From AWTP1-13 sp033764875 (lineage in GTDB: Bacteria; Pseudomonadota; Alphaproteobacteria; Rhizobiales; Hyphomicrobiaceae): a stretch of DNA of 64,000 nucleotides. Within the stretch, counting starts at the first letter, position 1. Each line of letters begins with the position of its first letter. The notes under the pieces were generated by a model that did not search any database, was not told the origin of the DNA, and saw only the letters and a list, made by a program, of their open reading frames with translations. The translations under genes were made by a program, and so were the position numbers. The stretch spans positions 1 to 64,000 of the forward strand of contig JANRIO010000134.1 of the NCBI GenBank assembly GCA_033764875.1, given 5' to 3'. Positions 53,485-62,899 of the stretch are shown one piece after another.

Positions 53485-55758
53485 ATGGACGAGAAGATCC
53501 TGCGCGAGGCAGCGCTCGACTACCATCGCGCTCCGACGCCGGGGAAGATCTCCGTCACCCCGACCAAGGGCCTCATCAACCAGCACGACCTGTCGCTGGC
53601 CTATTCCCCGGGCGTCGCCTACGCCTGCCTCGCCATCCGGGACGATCCCAACGAGGCCGCGACGCTCACCTCGCGCGCCAACCTGGTCGCCGTCGTCACC
53701 AACGGCACGGCGGTGCTTGGCCTCGGCGACATCGGCCCGCTCGCCGGCAAGCCCGTCATGGAAGGCAAGGGCTGCCTGTTCAAGAAGTTCGCCGGCATCG
53801 ACGTGTTCGACATCGAGATCGCGGCGACCGACCCCGACAAGCTGGTCGAGATCGTGGCGGCGCTGGAGCCGACCTTCGGCGGCATCAACCTGGAGGACAT
53901 CAAGGCGCCCGAGTGCTTCATCGTCGAGCGCAAGCTGCGCGAGCGCATGAAGATCCCGGTGTTCCACGACGATCAGCACGGCACGGCGATCATCGTCTCG
54001 GCGGCGATCCTCAACGGGCTGAAGCTCGTCGGCAAGGACATCTCGCGCGTGCGCTGCGCCGTCTCGGGCGCCGGTGCGGCCGCGCTCGCCTGCCTCAACC
54101 TGCTGGTGGAGCTGGGCCTCAAGCGCGAGAACATCTTCGTCTCCGACATCAAGGGCGTGGTCTACAAGGGCCGCACCGAGCTGATGGACGAGGAGAAGGC
54201 GCGCTACGCGCAGGACACGCGCGCACGCACGCTGGCCGAGATCCTGGAGGGCGCCGATTTGTTCCTCGGCCTCTCCGCCGGCGGCGTCCTCAAGCCCGAG
54301 ATGATCAAGGCCATGGCGCCCAACCCGCTGATCATGGCGCTCGCCAATCCCGAGCCCGAGATCCGGCCCGAGCTCGCCAAGGCCGTGCGGCCGGACGCCA
54401 TCCTGTGCACGGGCCGCTCCGACTATCCCAACCAGGTCAACAACGTCCTCTGCTTCCCCTTCATCTTTCGCGGGGCGCTGGACGTCGGCGCCACCACCAT
54501 CAACGAGGCGATGAAGGTGGCGGCCGTCAATGCCATCGCCGAGCTCGCCCAGGCCGAGGTCTCCGACGTCGTCGCCAATGCCTACGGCGGCGAGACGCTG
54601 GCCTTCGGCCGCGACTACCTGATCCCGCGCCCCTTCGACCCGCGCCTCATCGAGCGCGTGGCCTGGGCCGTCGCCAAGGCCGCCATGGACAGCGGCGTCG
54701 CCACGCGCCCGATCGACCTCGGCCCCTACCGCGAGCGTCTTGCCCGTTTCGTCTACCACTCCGGCAACATCATGAAGCCGGTGTTCCAGGCGGCGAAGTC
54801 GGCACCCAAGCGCGTCATCTACGCCGAGGGCGAGGAGGAGAACGTCCTGCGCGCGGCCCAGGTGGTCGTCGACGAGGGGCTCGCCAGGCCCGTGCTGCTC
54901 GGCCGCGCCGAGATCATCGCGCGTCGCATCGAGAACCTGGGGCTCAGGCTCAAGGTCGGCCAGAACTGCGAGGTGGTGAACATCCTGAGCGATCCGCGCT
55001 ACGCCGCGATCGTGCAGGAGTACTATGCCATCGGCAAGCGCCGCGGCGTCACCCAGGCGATCGCCAAGGAGGCGATGCGCTCGCGCGCGTCCCTGATCGC
55101 CGCCATGCTGCTGCGCCGCGGCGACGTCGACGCCATGCTGTGCGGCGTCGTCGGCACCTACGACGAGCATCTGGCCTACGTCGACGAGGTCATCGGCAAG
55201 CGCCCCGGCGTGCTGACGCTCGCCGCCATGAACATGCTGGTGCTGCCCGCGCGCCAGATCTTCATCTGCGACACCTACGTCAACCGCCACCCGACCGCCG
55301 CCGAGATCGCCGAGATGGCGCTGCTGGCCGCCGAGGAGATCCGCCGCTTCGGCGTCAAGCCGACGGTGGCGCTGGTCTCGCATTCGAGCTTCGGCTCGTC
55401 CAAGGCGCCGGAGGCCCAGCTCATGCGCGACGCCCGCGCCATCCTGGCCGAGCACGATCCCTCCCTGATGGTGGAGGGCGAGATGCGCGGCGATGCCGCG
55501 CTGTCGCGCGACATCCTGGTCGCCCAGTTCGAGGGCGCCTCGCTCACGGCGGACGCCAACCTCCTGATCATGCCGAGCATGGACGCGGCCAACATCTCCT
55601 ACAATCTGCTCAAGGTCGCCGCCGGCAACAACATCACGGTCGGGCCGATCCTGCTCGGCACCGCGAGGCCCGTGCACATTCTCGAGCCCAACGTCAGCGT
55701 CCGGCGCATCGTCAACATGACGGCACTCGCCGTCGTCGATGCTGCAGTGCAGCGCTAG
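53485..55758 (+). CDS. maeB: NADP-dependent malic enzyme with phosphotransacetylase domain
   Basis: The 757-residue protein has an N-terminal malic enzyme domain (SLAYSPGVAYACLAI, VFHDDQHGTAIIVSAAIL) and a C-terminal phosphate-acetyltransferase-like domain (AEGEEENVLRAAQVV, SLMVEGEMRGDAAL), the MaeB arrangement. It decarboxylates malate to pyruvate with NADP+, and the second domain is usually regulatory. Directly after lpd, it can supply pyruvate and NADPH for polyhydroxybutyrate synthesis. Confidence 0.93.
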   Translation: MDEKILREAALDYHRAPTPGKISVTPTKGLINQHDLSLAYSPGVAYACLAIRDDPNEAATLTSRANLVAVVTNGTAVLGLGDIGPLAGKPVMEGKGCLFKKFAGIDVFDIEIAATDPDKLVEIVAALEPTFGGINLEDIKAPECFIVERKLRERMKIPVFHDDQHGTAIIVSAAILNGLKLVGKDISRVRCAVSGAGAAALACLNLLVELGLKRENIFVSDIKGVVYKGRTELMDEEKARYAQDTRARTLAEILEGADLFLGLSAGGVLKPEMIKAMAPNPLIMALANPEPEIRPELAKAVRPDAILCTGRSDYPNQVNNVLCFPFIFRGALDVGATTINEAMKVAAVNAIAELAQAEVSDVVANAYGGETLAFGRDYLIPRPFDPRLIERVAWAVAKAAMDSGVATRPIDLGPYRERLARFVYHSGNIMKPVFQAAKSAPKRVIYAEGEEENVLRAAQVVVDEGLARPVLLGRAEIIARRIENLGLRLKVGQNCEVVNILSDPRYAAIVQEYYAIGKRRGVTQAIAKEAMRSRASLIAAMLLRRGDVDAMLCGVVGTYDEHLAYVDEVIGKRPGVLTLAAMNMLVLPARQIFICDTYVNRHPTAAEIAEMALLAAEEIRRFGVKPTVALVSHSSFGSSKAPEAQLMRDARAILAEHDPSLMVEGEMRGDAALSRDILVAQFEGASLTADANLLIMPSMDAANISYNLLKVAAGNNITVGPILLGTARPVHILEPNVSVRRIVNMTALAVVDAAVQR

Positions 55759-56074
55759 TGTTGTTCGTGGTCGGGCTTGTCCCGACCATCCATCCCACCG
55801 CTTGCTCCCGCGCTCGCGAGCCCGAGGATGACCGTGGGACCTATCTGTTGGACGGGGAGCTCTAGGCGCTCCCGGCGCAGCCCGGTTCCCGTCTCCCGGC
55901 GGGCGCCTCGGCTGGCGCGACAGTCCGGCAAAGGCCAGCTGGCGTCGCTCCCGTCGCGCCGTCGGCGTTCGACTTTCGGCTGCCGCCTCGACCCCGCCAT
56001 CTCGCTGGTTTTGCTGCGCGTGGGCGCGTAAGCTCGCAGCAACGAAAACGCGTTGCGACTGGGAGGAGATCGGG
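55759..56074. other. Intergenic region with a REP-like hairpin
   Basis: These 316 bases between maeB and phaB hold a hairpin at 55768-55788 and probably the phaB promoter. No gene is supported. Confidence 0.55.
55768..55788. repeat. REP-like hairpin
   Basis: TGGTCGGG pairs with CCCGACCA around a five-base loop CTTGT. This form, followed by ATCCA, is that of dispersed extragenic palindromes in alphaproteobacteria. There is no T tract. It may also stop maeB transcription. Confidence 0.55.
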
Positions 56075-56818
56075 ATGTCGAAGCGGATCGCGCTGGTGAC
56101 GGGCGGCATGGGCGGGCTTGGCGAGACCATCTCGACCAAGATGGCGGACGCGGGCTACGCCGTGGTCGTCACCTACTCGCCCTCCAACAAGACCTCCGGC
56201 GTCTGGCTCGAGCAGATGCAGGCCAAGGGCTACGCCTTCCGCGCCTACCCTTGCGACGTCGGCGACTACGAGAGCGCCAAGGCCTGCGTCGGCAAGATCG
56301 CGGCCGAGGTCGGGCCTGTCGACATCCTGGTCAACAACGCCGGCATCACCAAGGACATGACCTTCCGCAAGATGGACAAGGCCGCCTGGGACGGCGTCAT
56401 CCGCACCAACCTCGATTCCGTCTTCAACATGACCAAGCAGGTCTACGACGGCATGATGGACCGCGGCTGGGGCCGCATCATCAACGTCTCGTCCGTCAAC
56501 GGCTCCAAGGGCGCCTTCGGCCAGACCAACTATGCGGCCGCCAAGGCCGGCATGCACGGCTTCACCAAGGCGCTGGCGCTCGAGTCGGCGAAGAAGGGCG
56601 TGACCGTCAACACCATCTCGCCGGGCTACATCGGCACCAAGATGGTCACGGCCATCCCCAAGGACGTGCTTGACAGCAAGATTCTTCCACAGATTCCCGT
56701 GTCTCGTCTCGGCAAGCCCGAAGAGGTGGCAGGGTTGATCATCTATCTGTGCTCCGAGGAGGCGGCCTTCGTCACCGGCGCCAACATCGCCATCAACGGC
56801 GGCCAGCACATGCAGTGA
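56075..56818 (+). CDS. phaB: Acetoacetyl-CoA reductase PhaB
   Basis: The 247-residue short-chain dehydrogenase reduces acetoacetyl-CoA to 3-hydroxybutyryl-CoA with NADPH, the step before polyhydroxybutyrate synthase. VTGGMGGLGETI binds cofactor, catalysis comes from NVSSVNG and NYAAAKAG, and KMDKAAWDGVIRTNLDSVFN is a PhaB pattern. The start at ATG 56075 has GGGAGGAG upstream. A phasin gene follows. phaA and phaC are not in view. Confidence 0.92.
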   Translation: MSKRIALVTGGMGGLGETISTKMADAGYAVVVTYSPSNKTSGVWLEQMQAKGYAFRAYPCDVGDYESAKACVGKIAAEVGPVDILVNNAGITKDMTFRKMDKAAWDGVIRTNLDSVFNMTKQVYDGMMDRGWGRIINVSSVNGSKGAFGQTNYAAAKAGMHGFTKALALESAKKGVTVNTISPGYIGTKMVTAIPKDVLDSKILPQIPVSRLGKPEEVAGLIIYLCSEEAAFVTGANIAINGGQHMQ

Positions 56819-56863
56819 GCCTCGCGTTCCCGACGACCATCTGACCCCAGGGAGGACTGCGTC

Positions 56864-57514
56864 ATGAACCCGTCGATCGATCCCAACGAGATGCTCGAGA
56901 AGCTTGCAGCCAAGGCCGTCGAGCACGGCGACACGCTACGCCAGACCGTGCGCGACCTGACCCTCAAGGCGCTCTCCACCCGTGAGGCGACGGTCGAGCA
57001 GATCGGCAAGGTGGTGCAGAGCGTCACCACCGGCGTGAGCCAGGGGGCAGCCGGCCTCAAGGTCGATTCGGCCAAGATCCTGCAGGACGCGCTCGCCGGC
57101 ATGGACGAGGCTGTGGTCAAGGTCGTGGAGGCGAATCAGATCGCGCTGAAGCAACTGACCGACCAGGGCAGCGAGTTCGAGCAGTCGCAGTTCAAGAAGC
57201 GGCTGGACGAGATCAAGGCGCTGGAATCCCAGTTCATGACCTCCGTGCAGCAGGCTGCCGAAAGCGCCGGCGGCCCGCTCAAGGCGGCCTGGGCGCCGGT
57301 TCTCGCGCAGATGAAGCAGGCCGGCTCGCAGACCGGCGCCGAGGCGCAGAAGTTCGCCGAGACCTTCGCCAAAAACCTGCAGGATCAGATGCAGGCGACG
57401 CGCGAGACCGCCTTCAAGGCGGCGCACACGCTGACCCAGAACTACGCCACCGTCGTGTCGGGCATCCTGATGGGCCTCTCCGAGGCCTACAAGGAGAAGG
57501 GCAAGAAGGGCTGA
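56864..57514 (+). CDS. Phasin-like granule protein
   Basis: The 216-residue protein is amphipathic and helical throughout (KVVQSVTTGVSQGAAGLKVD, KQLTDQGSEFEQSQFKKR), as for phasins that coat polyhydroxybutyrate granules. It follows phaB by 45 bases in the same direction. There is no signal peptide. Attribution relies on composition and neighbour. Confidence 0.78.
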   Translation: MNPSIDPNEMLEKLAAKAVEHGDTLRQTVRDLTLKALSTREATVEQIGKVVQSVTTGVSQGAAGLKVDSAKILQDALAGMDEAVVKVVEANQIALKQLTDQGSEFEQSQFKKRLDEIKALESQFMTSVQQAAESAGGPLKAAWAPVLAQMKQAGSQTGAEAQKFAETFAKNLQDQMQATRETAFKAAHTLTQNYATVVSGILMGLSEAYKEKGKKG

Positions 57515-58066
57515 GGCGTCCGCTCCGGGGGGGCCGGCCGCGCGAGCTCAGGGTCGCAGCACAGATCGTCGGCTCGGCCCTTGCGGCGCCGTAGGTCGGG
57601 CAGAGCGGAAGGCGAAACCCGACATCTCGCCGAGCGTGCCGTGTCGGGTTTCGCTGCGCTCTACCCGACCTACGATGCTGGGCTTACGAGGAGGCCGGCC
57701 TGTGCGCCCCTTCGCGGGCATGAGGGCGCCGCGCCGTGCCCTGCGTCGCCATCGGCCCCCCACCCGTCATAGTGTCGCCACGGTAACAGGTTGGTGTGAC
57801 TCCCGCGGCACGGGGGCCGCGGCGGCAGCATCCAAAGGCTGGCCCAAGGCCAGCGCGCATGCGCCAAAGCATTCCCGCCGCGCCGGAAATACGGGTAGAC
57901 CATCGTTTCGAGCGTGTCGCCGGGCCGTTGCGCCTGCCAGAGCGGGCGAAAGGCCGGCCGCCTCCCTTTCCCCCCTGAAATCGGCGGGAGCGGGCGGCGC
58001 GCGTCTTGCATCCGCCCTGGTTTCCCGGTGTCGTGGCGCCTCACGGAATTCCAGACGGATCCTTTC
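57515..58066. other. Long intergenic region with inverted repeat element
   Basis: 552 bases between the phasin gene and tolQ. They hold an 85-base inverted repeat (57590-57674) and probably the tol promoter. No gene is supported. Confidence 0.55.
57590..57674. repeat. 85-base inverted-repeat (REP/MITE-like) element
   Basis: CGTAGGTCGGG (57590-57600) pairs with CCCGACCTACG (57664-57674), and inside GCGAAACCCGAC (57612-57623) pairs with GTCGGGTTTCGC (57643-57654). It is a nested hairpin of the GTAGGTCGGG dispersed type. Confidence 0.7.
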
Positions 58067-58768
58067 ATGAATCCAGAAGCACTGAAGCCAGCCGCAGCCG
58101 GCGGGTTCTCCTTCCTCGACATGTTCCTCACCGCCCATCCGGTGGTGAAGATCGTCATGATCGGGCTGATGCTGGCCTCGGTGTGGGCCTGGGCCATCAT
58201 CATCGAGAAGCTGATCGCCTTCCGGCGTGCCCGGCGCGAGGCCGACCGCTTCGAGCAGCAGTTCTGGTCCGGCCAGTCGCTGGAGGAGCTGTATGCCGCC
58301 CTGTCGCGGGGCCAGACCTTCTCCATGGCCTCCCTGTTCGTCGCCGCCATGCGCGAGTGGAAGCGCTCCGTGGAAGGCAACGTGCGCGCGCTCGGCGGCA
58401 TCCAGATGCGGGTCGAGAAGGTGATGGACGTCACCATCAGCCGCGAGATGGAGCAGCTCGACCGGCGTCTGCTGTTCCTGGCCACGGTCGGCTCGACCGC
58501 CCCCTTCGTTGGCCTGTTCGGCACCGTCTGGGGCATCATGTCGAGCTTCCAGGCCATTGCGGCCGCCAAGAACACCAACCTTGCGATCGTGGCCCCTGGC
58601 ATCGCGGAAGCGCTGTTTGCCACCGCGCTCGGCCTTCTTGCCGCCATCCCGGCGGTGATCTTCTACAACAAGTTCGCGGCGGATTCCTCGCGTCTCGGCC
58701 AGCGCCTCGAGGCCTTCGCCGATGAGTTCTCGGCCATTGTCTCGCGCCAGATCGACGTCAGGACCTGA
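58067..58768 (+). CDS. tolQ: Tol-Pal system protein TolQ
   Basis: This 233-residue inner-membrane protein forms the proton channel with TolR. Three hydrophobic segments include VKIVMIGLMLASVWAWAIII, TVGSTAPFVGLFGTVWGIM (the conserved signature) and LFATALGLLAAIPAVIFY. It drives TolA to keep the outer membrane attached during division. It starts the tolQRAB-pal cluster; the usual upstream ybgC is missing here. Confidence 0.94.
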   Translation: MNPEALKPAAAGGFSFLDMFLTAHPVVKIVMIGLMLASVWAWAIIIEKLIAFRRARREADRFEQQFWSGQSLEELYAALSRGQTFSMASLFVAAMREWKRSVEGNVRALGGIQMRVEKVMDVTISREMEQLDRRLLFLATVGSTAPFVGLFGTVWGIMSSFQAIAAAKNTNLAIVAPGIAEALFATALGLLAAIPAVIFYNKFAADSSRLGQRLEAFADEFSAIVSRQIDVRT

Positions 58769-58780
58769 GGGGGTAGAGCA

Positions 58781-59230
58781 ATGGGAGCCAGTCTCGCAGG
58801 CGGCGGCAGACCCGGCGGCGGCCGTCGCGGCAGGGCGCGCAAGCACGCGCCCATGAGCGAGATCAACGTCACCCCGTTCGTTGACGTGATGCTCGTGCTG
58901 CTGATCGTGTTCATGGTGACGGCACCGCTGCTGACGGCCGGCGTGCCGCTGGAGCTGCCCGAGTCGAAGGGCCAGCAGCTGCAGACCAACAAGGAGCCGC
59001 TGACCATCAGCGTCGACAAGGCCGGCCGCGTCTTCATCGGCGAGACCGAGGTGAGGCTCGAGGAGCTGGCGCCGAAGCTCAAGGCCATTGCCAAGGGCGG
59101 TTTCGACGAGCAGATCTTCATCCGTGGCGACAAGGGCGTCGAGTACGGCACGGTCATGCGCGTCATGAGCCGTATCAAGCTCGGCGGCTTCTCCAAGGTG
59201 TCGCTGATCACGGAATCCGAACCCTCCTGA
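58781..59230 (+). CDS. tolR: Tol-Pal system protein TolR
   Basis: The 149-residue protein has the single helix VTPFVDVMLVLLIVFMVTAP carrying the conserved Asp, and a periplasmic domain with LPESKGQQLQ and RGDKGVEYG. It couples proton flow from TolQ. It starts 12 bases after tolQ. A Gly/Arg-rich N-terminus (about 24 residues) is longer than usual. Confidence 0.93.
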   Translation: MGASLAGGGRPGGGRRGRARKHAPMSEINVTPFVDVMLVLLIVFMVTAPLLTAGVPLELPESKGQQLQTNKEPLTISVDKAGRVFIGETEVRLEELAPKLKAIAKGGFDEQIFIRGDKGVEYGTVMRVMSRIKLGGFSKVSLITESEPS

Positions 59231-59235
59231 CGACC

Positions 59236-60369
59236 GTGGATCTGGGCGAGGCAAGCACTGGCCGTGGCAGGATGAGAGGGAGCCTCGTCGTCTCCGTCCT
59301 CCTGCATTCCGGCTTGCTCGCCTCCGTGCTCCTGACCATCCGCGGCAGCGAGCCCCCGCGCATCCCCGAGCTCGAGCCCATGGCCGTCGACCTCATCTCC
59401 CAGAGCGACGTCACGAAGCTGCGCCAGGGCGCCCGCAACGCCAAGCAGATGGAGGCGCTGGCCAAGGAGACGCCCAAGAGCGAGCCCTCTCCGAAGGAGG
59501 CCGAGAAGCCCAAGCCGACGCCGGCCGTCGCCCCTCCGCCACCCCCGCCTCCGCCCGAGGCGAAGGAGGAGGTGAAGCCCGAGCCGCCCGAGGAGAAGGT
59601 GGCCTCCGTGCCCCCGCCCAAGCCCGAGCCGCCCCCGCCGCCCGCCGCGGCGCCTCCGCCGGTGCCTGCGCCCGACGAGCAGAAGAAGCTCGACGACCTC
59701 GTCAAGGCGCAGGAGGCCGAGCGTCAGCGCGAGGAGGAGCGCAAAGAGCAAGAGCGCAAGGAGCAGGAGCGCAAGGCCGAGGAGCACAAGAAGCAGGAGG
59801 CCGCCAAGAAGGCCGCCGAGGCCAAGAAGAAGGCCGAGGAGAAAAAGAGGCGCGAGGCGGCCCTCAAGAAGAAGAAGGAGGAGGAGGAGAAGAAGCGCAA
59901 GGAGGCCGAGGCCAAGTCCAAGAATTTCGGCGAGGACATCTCCGCCCTGCTCAACAAGATGCCCGACAAGGGAAGCCCTGCGCCGCCTTCCGAGTTCACC
60001 GCGCCCAACGCCAAGAAGGGCCCCGTTCTCGGTGCGCCGGAAGGGCGGGACCGCACGCTCTCGGCCAGCGAGCTCGCCATCCTGGCGCAGATCATCAAGT
60101 CCTGCGTGCAGTCCAAGTGGAATGTCATGAGCGGCGGCGAGGGGGCCCAGTCGACCTCGGTGAAGGTGCGCCTGCGCTTCAACCCGGACGGCCGCCTGGC
60201 GGGCGCGCCCATCATCCAGAACCCGCAGAGCACGCCCTACTTCCTGGCCCTGTCGGACAGCGCCCTGCGCGCCGTGCAGGCGTGCGAGCCCTATCCCCTG
60301 CCGGCCGACAAGTACGAGGTCTGGAAGGACATCGTCCTCAATTTCGACCCGCGCGACATGTATCGCTGA
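59236..60369 (+). CDS. tolA: Tol-Pal system protein TolA
   Basis: A 377-residue protein with a membrane helix near the N-terminus (SLVVSVLLHSGLLASVLL), a Pro-rich segment and a long Lys/Glu coiled coil. The C-terminal domain (LRFNPDGRLAGAPIIQN, PLPADKYEVWKDIVLNFDP) reaches the outer membrane. The reading starts at GTG 59236; ATG 59272 is equally possible and gives a shorter cytoplasmic tail. It lies between tolR and tolB. Confidence 0.92.
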   Translation: MDLGEASTGRGRMRGSLVVSVLLHSGLLASVLLTIRGSEPPRIPELEPMAVDLISQSDVTKLRQGARNAKQMEALAKETPKSEPSPKEAEKPKPTPAVAPPPPPPPPEAKEEVKPEPPEEKVASVPPPKPEPPPPPAAAPPPVPAPDEQKKLDDLVKAQEAERQREEERKEQERKEQERKAEEHKKQEAAKKAAEAKKKAEEKKRREAALKKKKEEEEKKRKEAEAKSKNFGEDISALLNKMPDKGSPAPPSEFTAPNAKKGPVLGAPEGRDRTLSASELAILAQIIKSCVQSKWNVMSGGEGAQSTSVKVRLRFNPDGRLAGAPIIQNPQSTPYFLALSDSALRAVQACEPYPLPADKYEVWKDIVLNFDPRDMYR

Positions 60370-60529
60370 GAGCCGGCACACATGGCCGCGCTTGCGGGCG
60401 CGATGGACACCCGATATCCATGCTCTCGGCGAAAAAATCCTGCATCTCTGTGTGCTTGCGAATTCCAGCCTGGTTGCGCGGCGCTGCGCGGCCGTCCCTC
60501 CCTGGCCAGCCATGGAAGCTGTTGACAGC

Positions 60530-61927
60530 ATGAGACAAAGACAATCCGCCCTGCGCCATCACGCAAGTCCGGCCCCGAGGCGGGGCGTGCTCCAGGCGAT
60601 GCTGGGCCTTCTGCTGGCAATCGGGCTGGCCCTGCCCGCCGCCGCCCAGCAGCCCCGCCAGCCGGGCCAGGGGCGGCCGGCCTCCTCCGGCCCCCTCGAG
60701 ATCGACATCAATCAGGGCTCGCTGCAGCCGATCCCTATCGCGATCCCTGATTTCCTCGGCGAGGATCCCAAGATTGCCAAGGATATCAGTGACGTGGTCT
60801 CGGCGGACCTGGAGCGCAGCGGCCTGTTCCAGCCCCTCGACCGGGCCTCGTTCATCGAGCAGATCCGCGACGTCCACACGCCGCCGCGCTTCCAGGAATG
60901 GAAGGTGCTGAACGCGCAAGCCATTGTCGTCGGCCGCGTCGGCCGCTCGCCCGAGGGCGCCCTCTACGTCGAGTTCCGGCTCTGGGACGTGTTCTCCGGC
61001 CGCCAGCTCGTCGGCCAGCGCTACCGCATGCCGCCCAACGAGTGGCGCCGCCTCGGCCACCTCGTCGCCGACCAGGTCTACGAGCGCCTGACCGGCGAGA
61101 AGGGCTATTTCGACACCCAGGTCGTGTTCGTCGACGAGACCGGCCCCAAGGACCGCCGCGCCAAGCGGCTCGCCATCATGGACCAGGACGGCGCCAACGT
61201 CCGGCTGCTCAGCCAGGGCCGCGAGCTGGTGCTGACACCGCGCTTCAGCCCGACCACGCAGGAGATCACCTTCCTCCAGTACAAGGGGGAGCAGCCGCAC
61301 GTGATGGTCATGAATCTCGAGAGCGGGCAGCGCGACGTGGTGGCGAAGCTGCCGGGCTCCACCTTCGCCCCGCGCTTCTCCCCCGACGGCCAGCGCGTCA
61401 TCATGAGCAACGGCGAGCAGGGCCTCACCTCCCTGATCGAGGTGGACCTGCGCTCGCGCCAGGTCCGGCGCTTGACGCAGCCGACCTCGATCGACACGGG
61501 CCCCTGCTACAGCCCGGACGGCCGCCGCATCGTCTTCGAGAGCGACCGCGACGGCACCCAGCAGATCTACGTGATGAACGCCGACGGCTCCCAGCCGCGC
61601 CGCATCAGTCAGGGGGAGGGGCGCTACTCGACGCCCGTGTGGTCCCCCCGCGGCGACCTCATTGCCTTTACCAAGCAGGCCGGCGGCGGCTTCCAGATCG
61701 GCGTCATGCGCACCGACGGCACCGGCGAGCGCATCCTGACCGACGGCTATCATAACGAGGGGCCGACCTGGGCGCCCAACGGCCGCGTCCTGATGTTCGT
61801 CCGCGAGAGCCAGGGCGCCTCGGGCGGTCCCCGCCTCTACTCCATCGACCTCACCGGCTACAACGAGCGTCGCGTCCCGACCCCCGCCTTCGGCTCGGAC
61901 CCGGCCTGGTCGCCGCCCCGCAATTGA
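60530..61927 (+). CDS. tolB: Tol-Pal system protein TolB
   Basis: The 465-residue periplasmic protein has a signal peptide (AMLGLLLAIGLALPAAA), the N-terminal TolB domain and a beta-propeller of repeats such as TPRFSPTTQEITFL, APRFSPDGQRVI and CYSPDGRRIVFESDRDG. It connects Pal and TolA. The ATG at 60530 is chosen; 60512 would add six residues. No strong ribosome site is seen for either. Confidence 0.94.
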   Translation: MRQRQSALRHHASPAPRRGVLQAMLGLLLAIGLALPAAAQQPRQPGQGRPASSGPLEIDINQGSLQPIPIAIPDFLGEDPKIAKDISDVVSADLERSGLFQPLDRASFIEQIRDVHTPPRFQEWKVLNAQAIVVGRVGRSPEGALYVEFRLWDVFSGRQLVGQRYRMPPNEWRRLGHLVADQVYERLTGEKGYFDTQVVFVDETGPKDRRAKRLAIMDQDGANVRLLSQGRELVLTPRFSPTTQEITFLQYKGEQPHVMVMNLESGQRDVVAKLPGSTFAPRFSPDGQRVIMSNGEQGLTSLIEVDLRSRQVRRLTQPTSIDTGPCYSPDGRRIVFESDRDGTQQIYVMNADGSQPRRISQGEGRYSTPVWSPRGDLIAFTKQAGGGFQIGVMRTDGTGERILTDGYHNEGPTWAPNGRVLMFVRESQGASGGPRLYSIDLTGYNERRVPTPAFGSDPAWSPPRN

Positions 61928-62221
61928 GGCTTCCGGCATCCCGCCTCGCCGCGCGCGTGGCGGGATGGACACACTGCTTTACACGCCCTTAACCCAGTTC
62001 GGGTTTACATGGCGGCGAGAGGTTGGCCCGTATGCGTCGAAGGGGCCGGAATGGCCTCAAGTCACGCGTTCTGACGCTCCCCCGAAGCCCCGATCCGGAG
62101 TGGCATTTTCGCATCAAGCCCCGTGGAAAACCTTGGGAAAACCCGCAGTGTTCTTGCGCATAAAGGGACTCCTCGGTAACCCAGACGGTGCGATTGCCGA
62201 ACACGTGTTAGGAGACACAGC
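61928..62221. other. Intergenic region with a hairpin, small genes downstream
   Basis: 294 bases after tolB. A hairpin is at 61937-61967; the rest probably holds the promoter of the small lipoprotein genes. No supported gene. Confidence 0.5.
61937..61967 (+). terminator. Hairpin after tolB
   Basis: CATCCCGCC (61937-61945) pairs exactly with GGCGGGATG (61959-61967). It lies nine bases after the tolB stop. The downstream T content is weak. Confidence 0.5.
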
Positions 62222-62356
62222 ATGAACGTCAAGAGCTTGATCGTTGTCACGGCGGTGGTCGCCGCCGTTGCGTTCGCAGCTTGCCGCCGCGAAGTGCGTC
62301 ATGAGCCCATGAAGCTCGGCGCCGAAGTGCCGGCCGCTTCGCAGGTCGCGCGTTAA
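62222..62356 (+). CDS. Tiny lipoprotein, first of a tandem pair (44 residues)
   Basis: The product begins MNVKSLIVVTAVVAAVAFAA with Cys21 in the lipobox AFAAC, then CRREVRHEPMKLGAEVP. The ATG has GGAGA seven bases upstream. It is a paralogue of the next gene: CR(R/K)EVRHEPMKLGA is shared. It is likely to be anchored in the inner or outer membrane. Its place between tolB and pal suggests an envelope role, but this is inference. Confidence 0.7.
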   Translation: MNVKSLIVVTAVVAAVAFAACRREVRHEPMKLGAEVPAASQVAR

Positions 62357-62390
62357 TCCAATCGTCTCGATCGAGACCCAGGAGACTGAT

Positions 62391-62507
62391 ATGAAGGGCG
62401 CTATCCTCATCGCCGCCGTCGTTGCCGCTGTTGCTCTCGGTGCATGCCGCAAGGAAGTGCGTCATGAGCCCATGAAGCTCGGCGCCAGCGTCGAGCAGGT
62501 GAAGTAA
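62391..62507 (+). CDS. Tiny lipoprotein, second of a tandem pair (38 residues)
   Basis: The product begins MKGAILIAAVVAAVALGA with Cys19 in the lipobox ALGAC, then CRKEVRHEPMKLGASVEQ. The ATG has GGAGA upstream. DNA identity to the first copy is close across the conserved part. It is followed by a strong terminator. Confidence 0.7.
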   Translation: MKGAILIAAVVAAVALGACRKEVRHEPMKLGASVEQVK

Positions 62508-62899
62508 GCTTGCGATACGCTGCCCTTCGGCAGATGCATCGCTGTTAGGTTCGGGGCTGCTCCAGCGGGGCGGCCCCAAATCTTTTTCCGCTCCGGCAGT
62601 GGCCGCCCGAGGCGGTCCGGACGGGAATGCGGAGCGAATGTGGCATGCCGGACCCCGGGCCGGGGATGCTCGCCCCGGCATCTGGCCATTCTCGTGGAAA
62701 ACCAGGGGGCAAGGCTTGCGCTGCCCGCGCGGAGCCGGTTTGGTGCTGCGGCCACTTGCGGTCACATTTTCGCGCGAAGCTTGATATAGCTGCTTGTCGT
62801 GGTCCGATGCCGGGCAGATTTTGCCGGCGGAGGAAGAGGATGGGCTAGACAATGGCCGCCAGCGGTGCGCGAGGCGCAGGTCGTCGAGAGGAAGTTGGG
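62508..62899. other. Intergenic region with terminator, upstream of pal
   Basis: 392 bases. They hold a strong terminator (62553-62588) for the lipoprotein pair and then presumably a separate pal promoter. No gene is supported. Confidence 0.55.
62553..62588 (+). terminator. Intrinsic terminator of the lipoprotein pair
   Basis: GGGGCTGCTCC (62553-62563) and GGGGCGGCCCC (62567-62577) form an 11-pair stem (two G-U pairs) with a three-base loop, followed by AAATCTTTTT. It fits a Rho-independent terminator. Confidence 0.8.

Noticed and set aside
55768..55788. Hairpin after maeB as an intrinsic terminator
   Set aside because: No T tract, and the sequence is of dispersed-palindrome type; recorded as a repeat instead.
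53398..56139. Long reverse-strand frame opposite maeB and phaB
   Set aside because: Compositional shadow of the malic enzyme gene; no domain is visible.
61965..62225. 86-codon frame between tolB and the tiny lipoproteins
   Set aside because: It overlaps a hairpin and the next gene start, has no ribosome site and no recognisable protein character.
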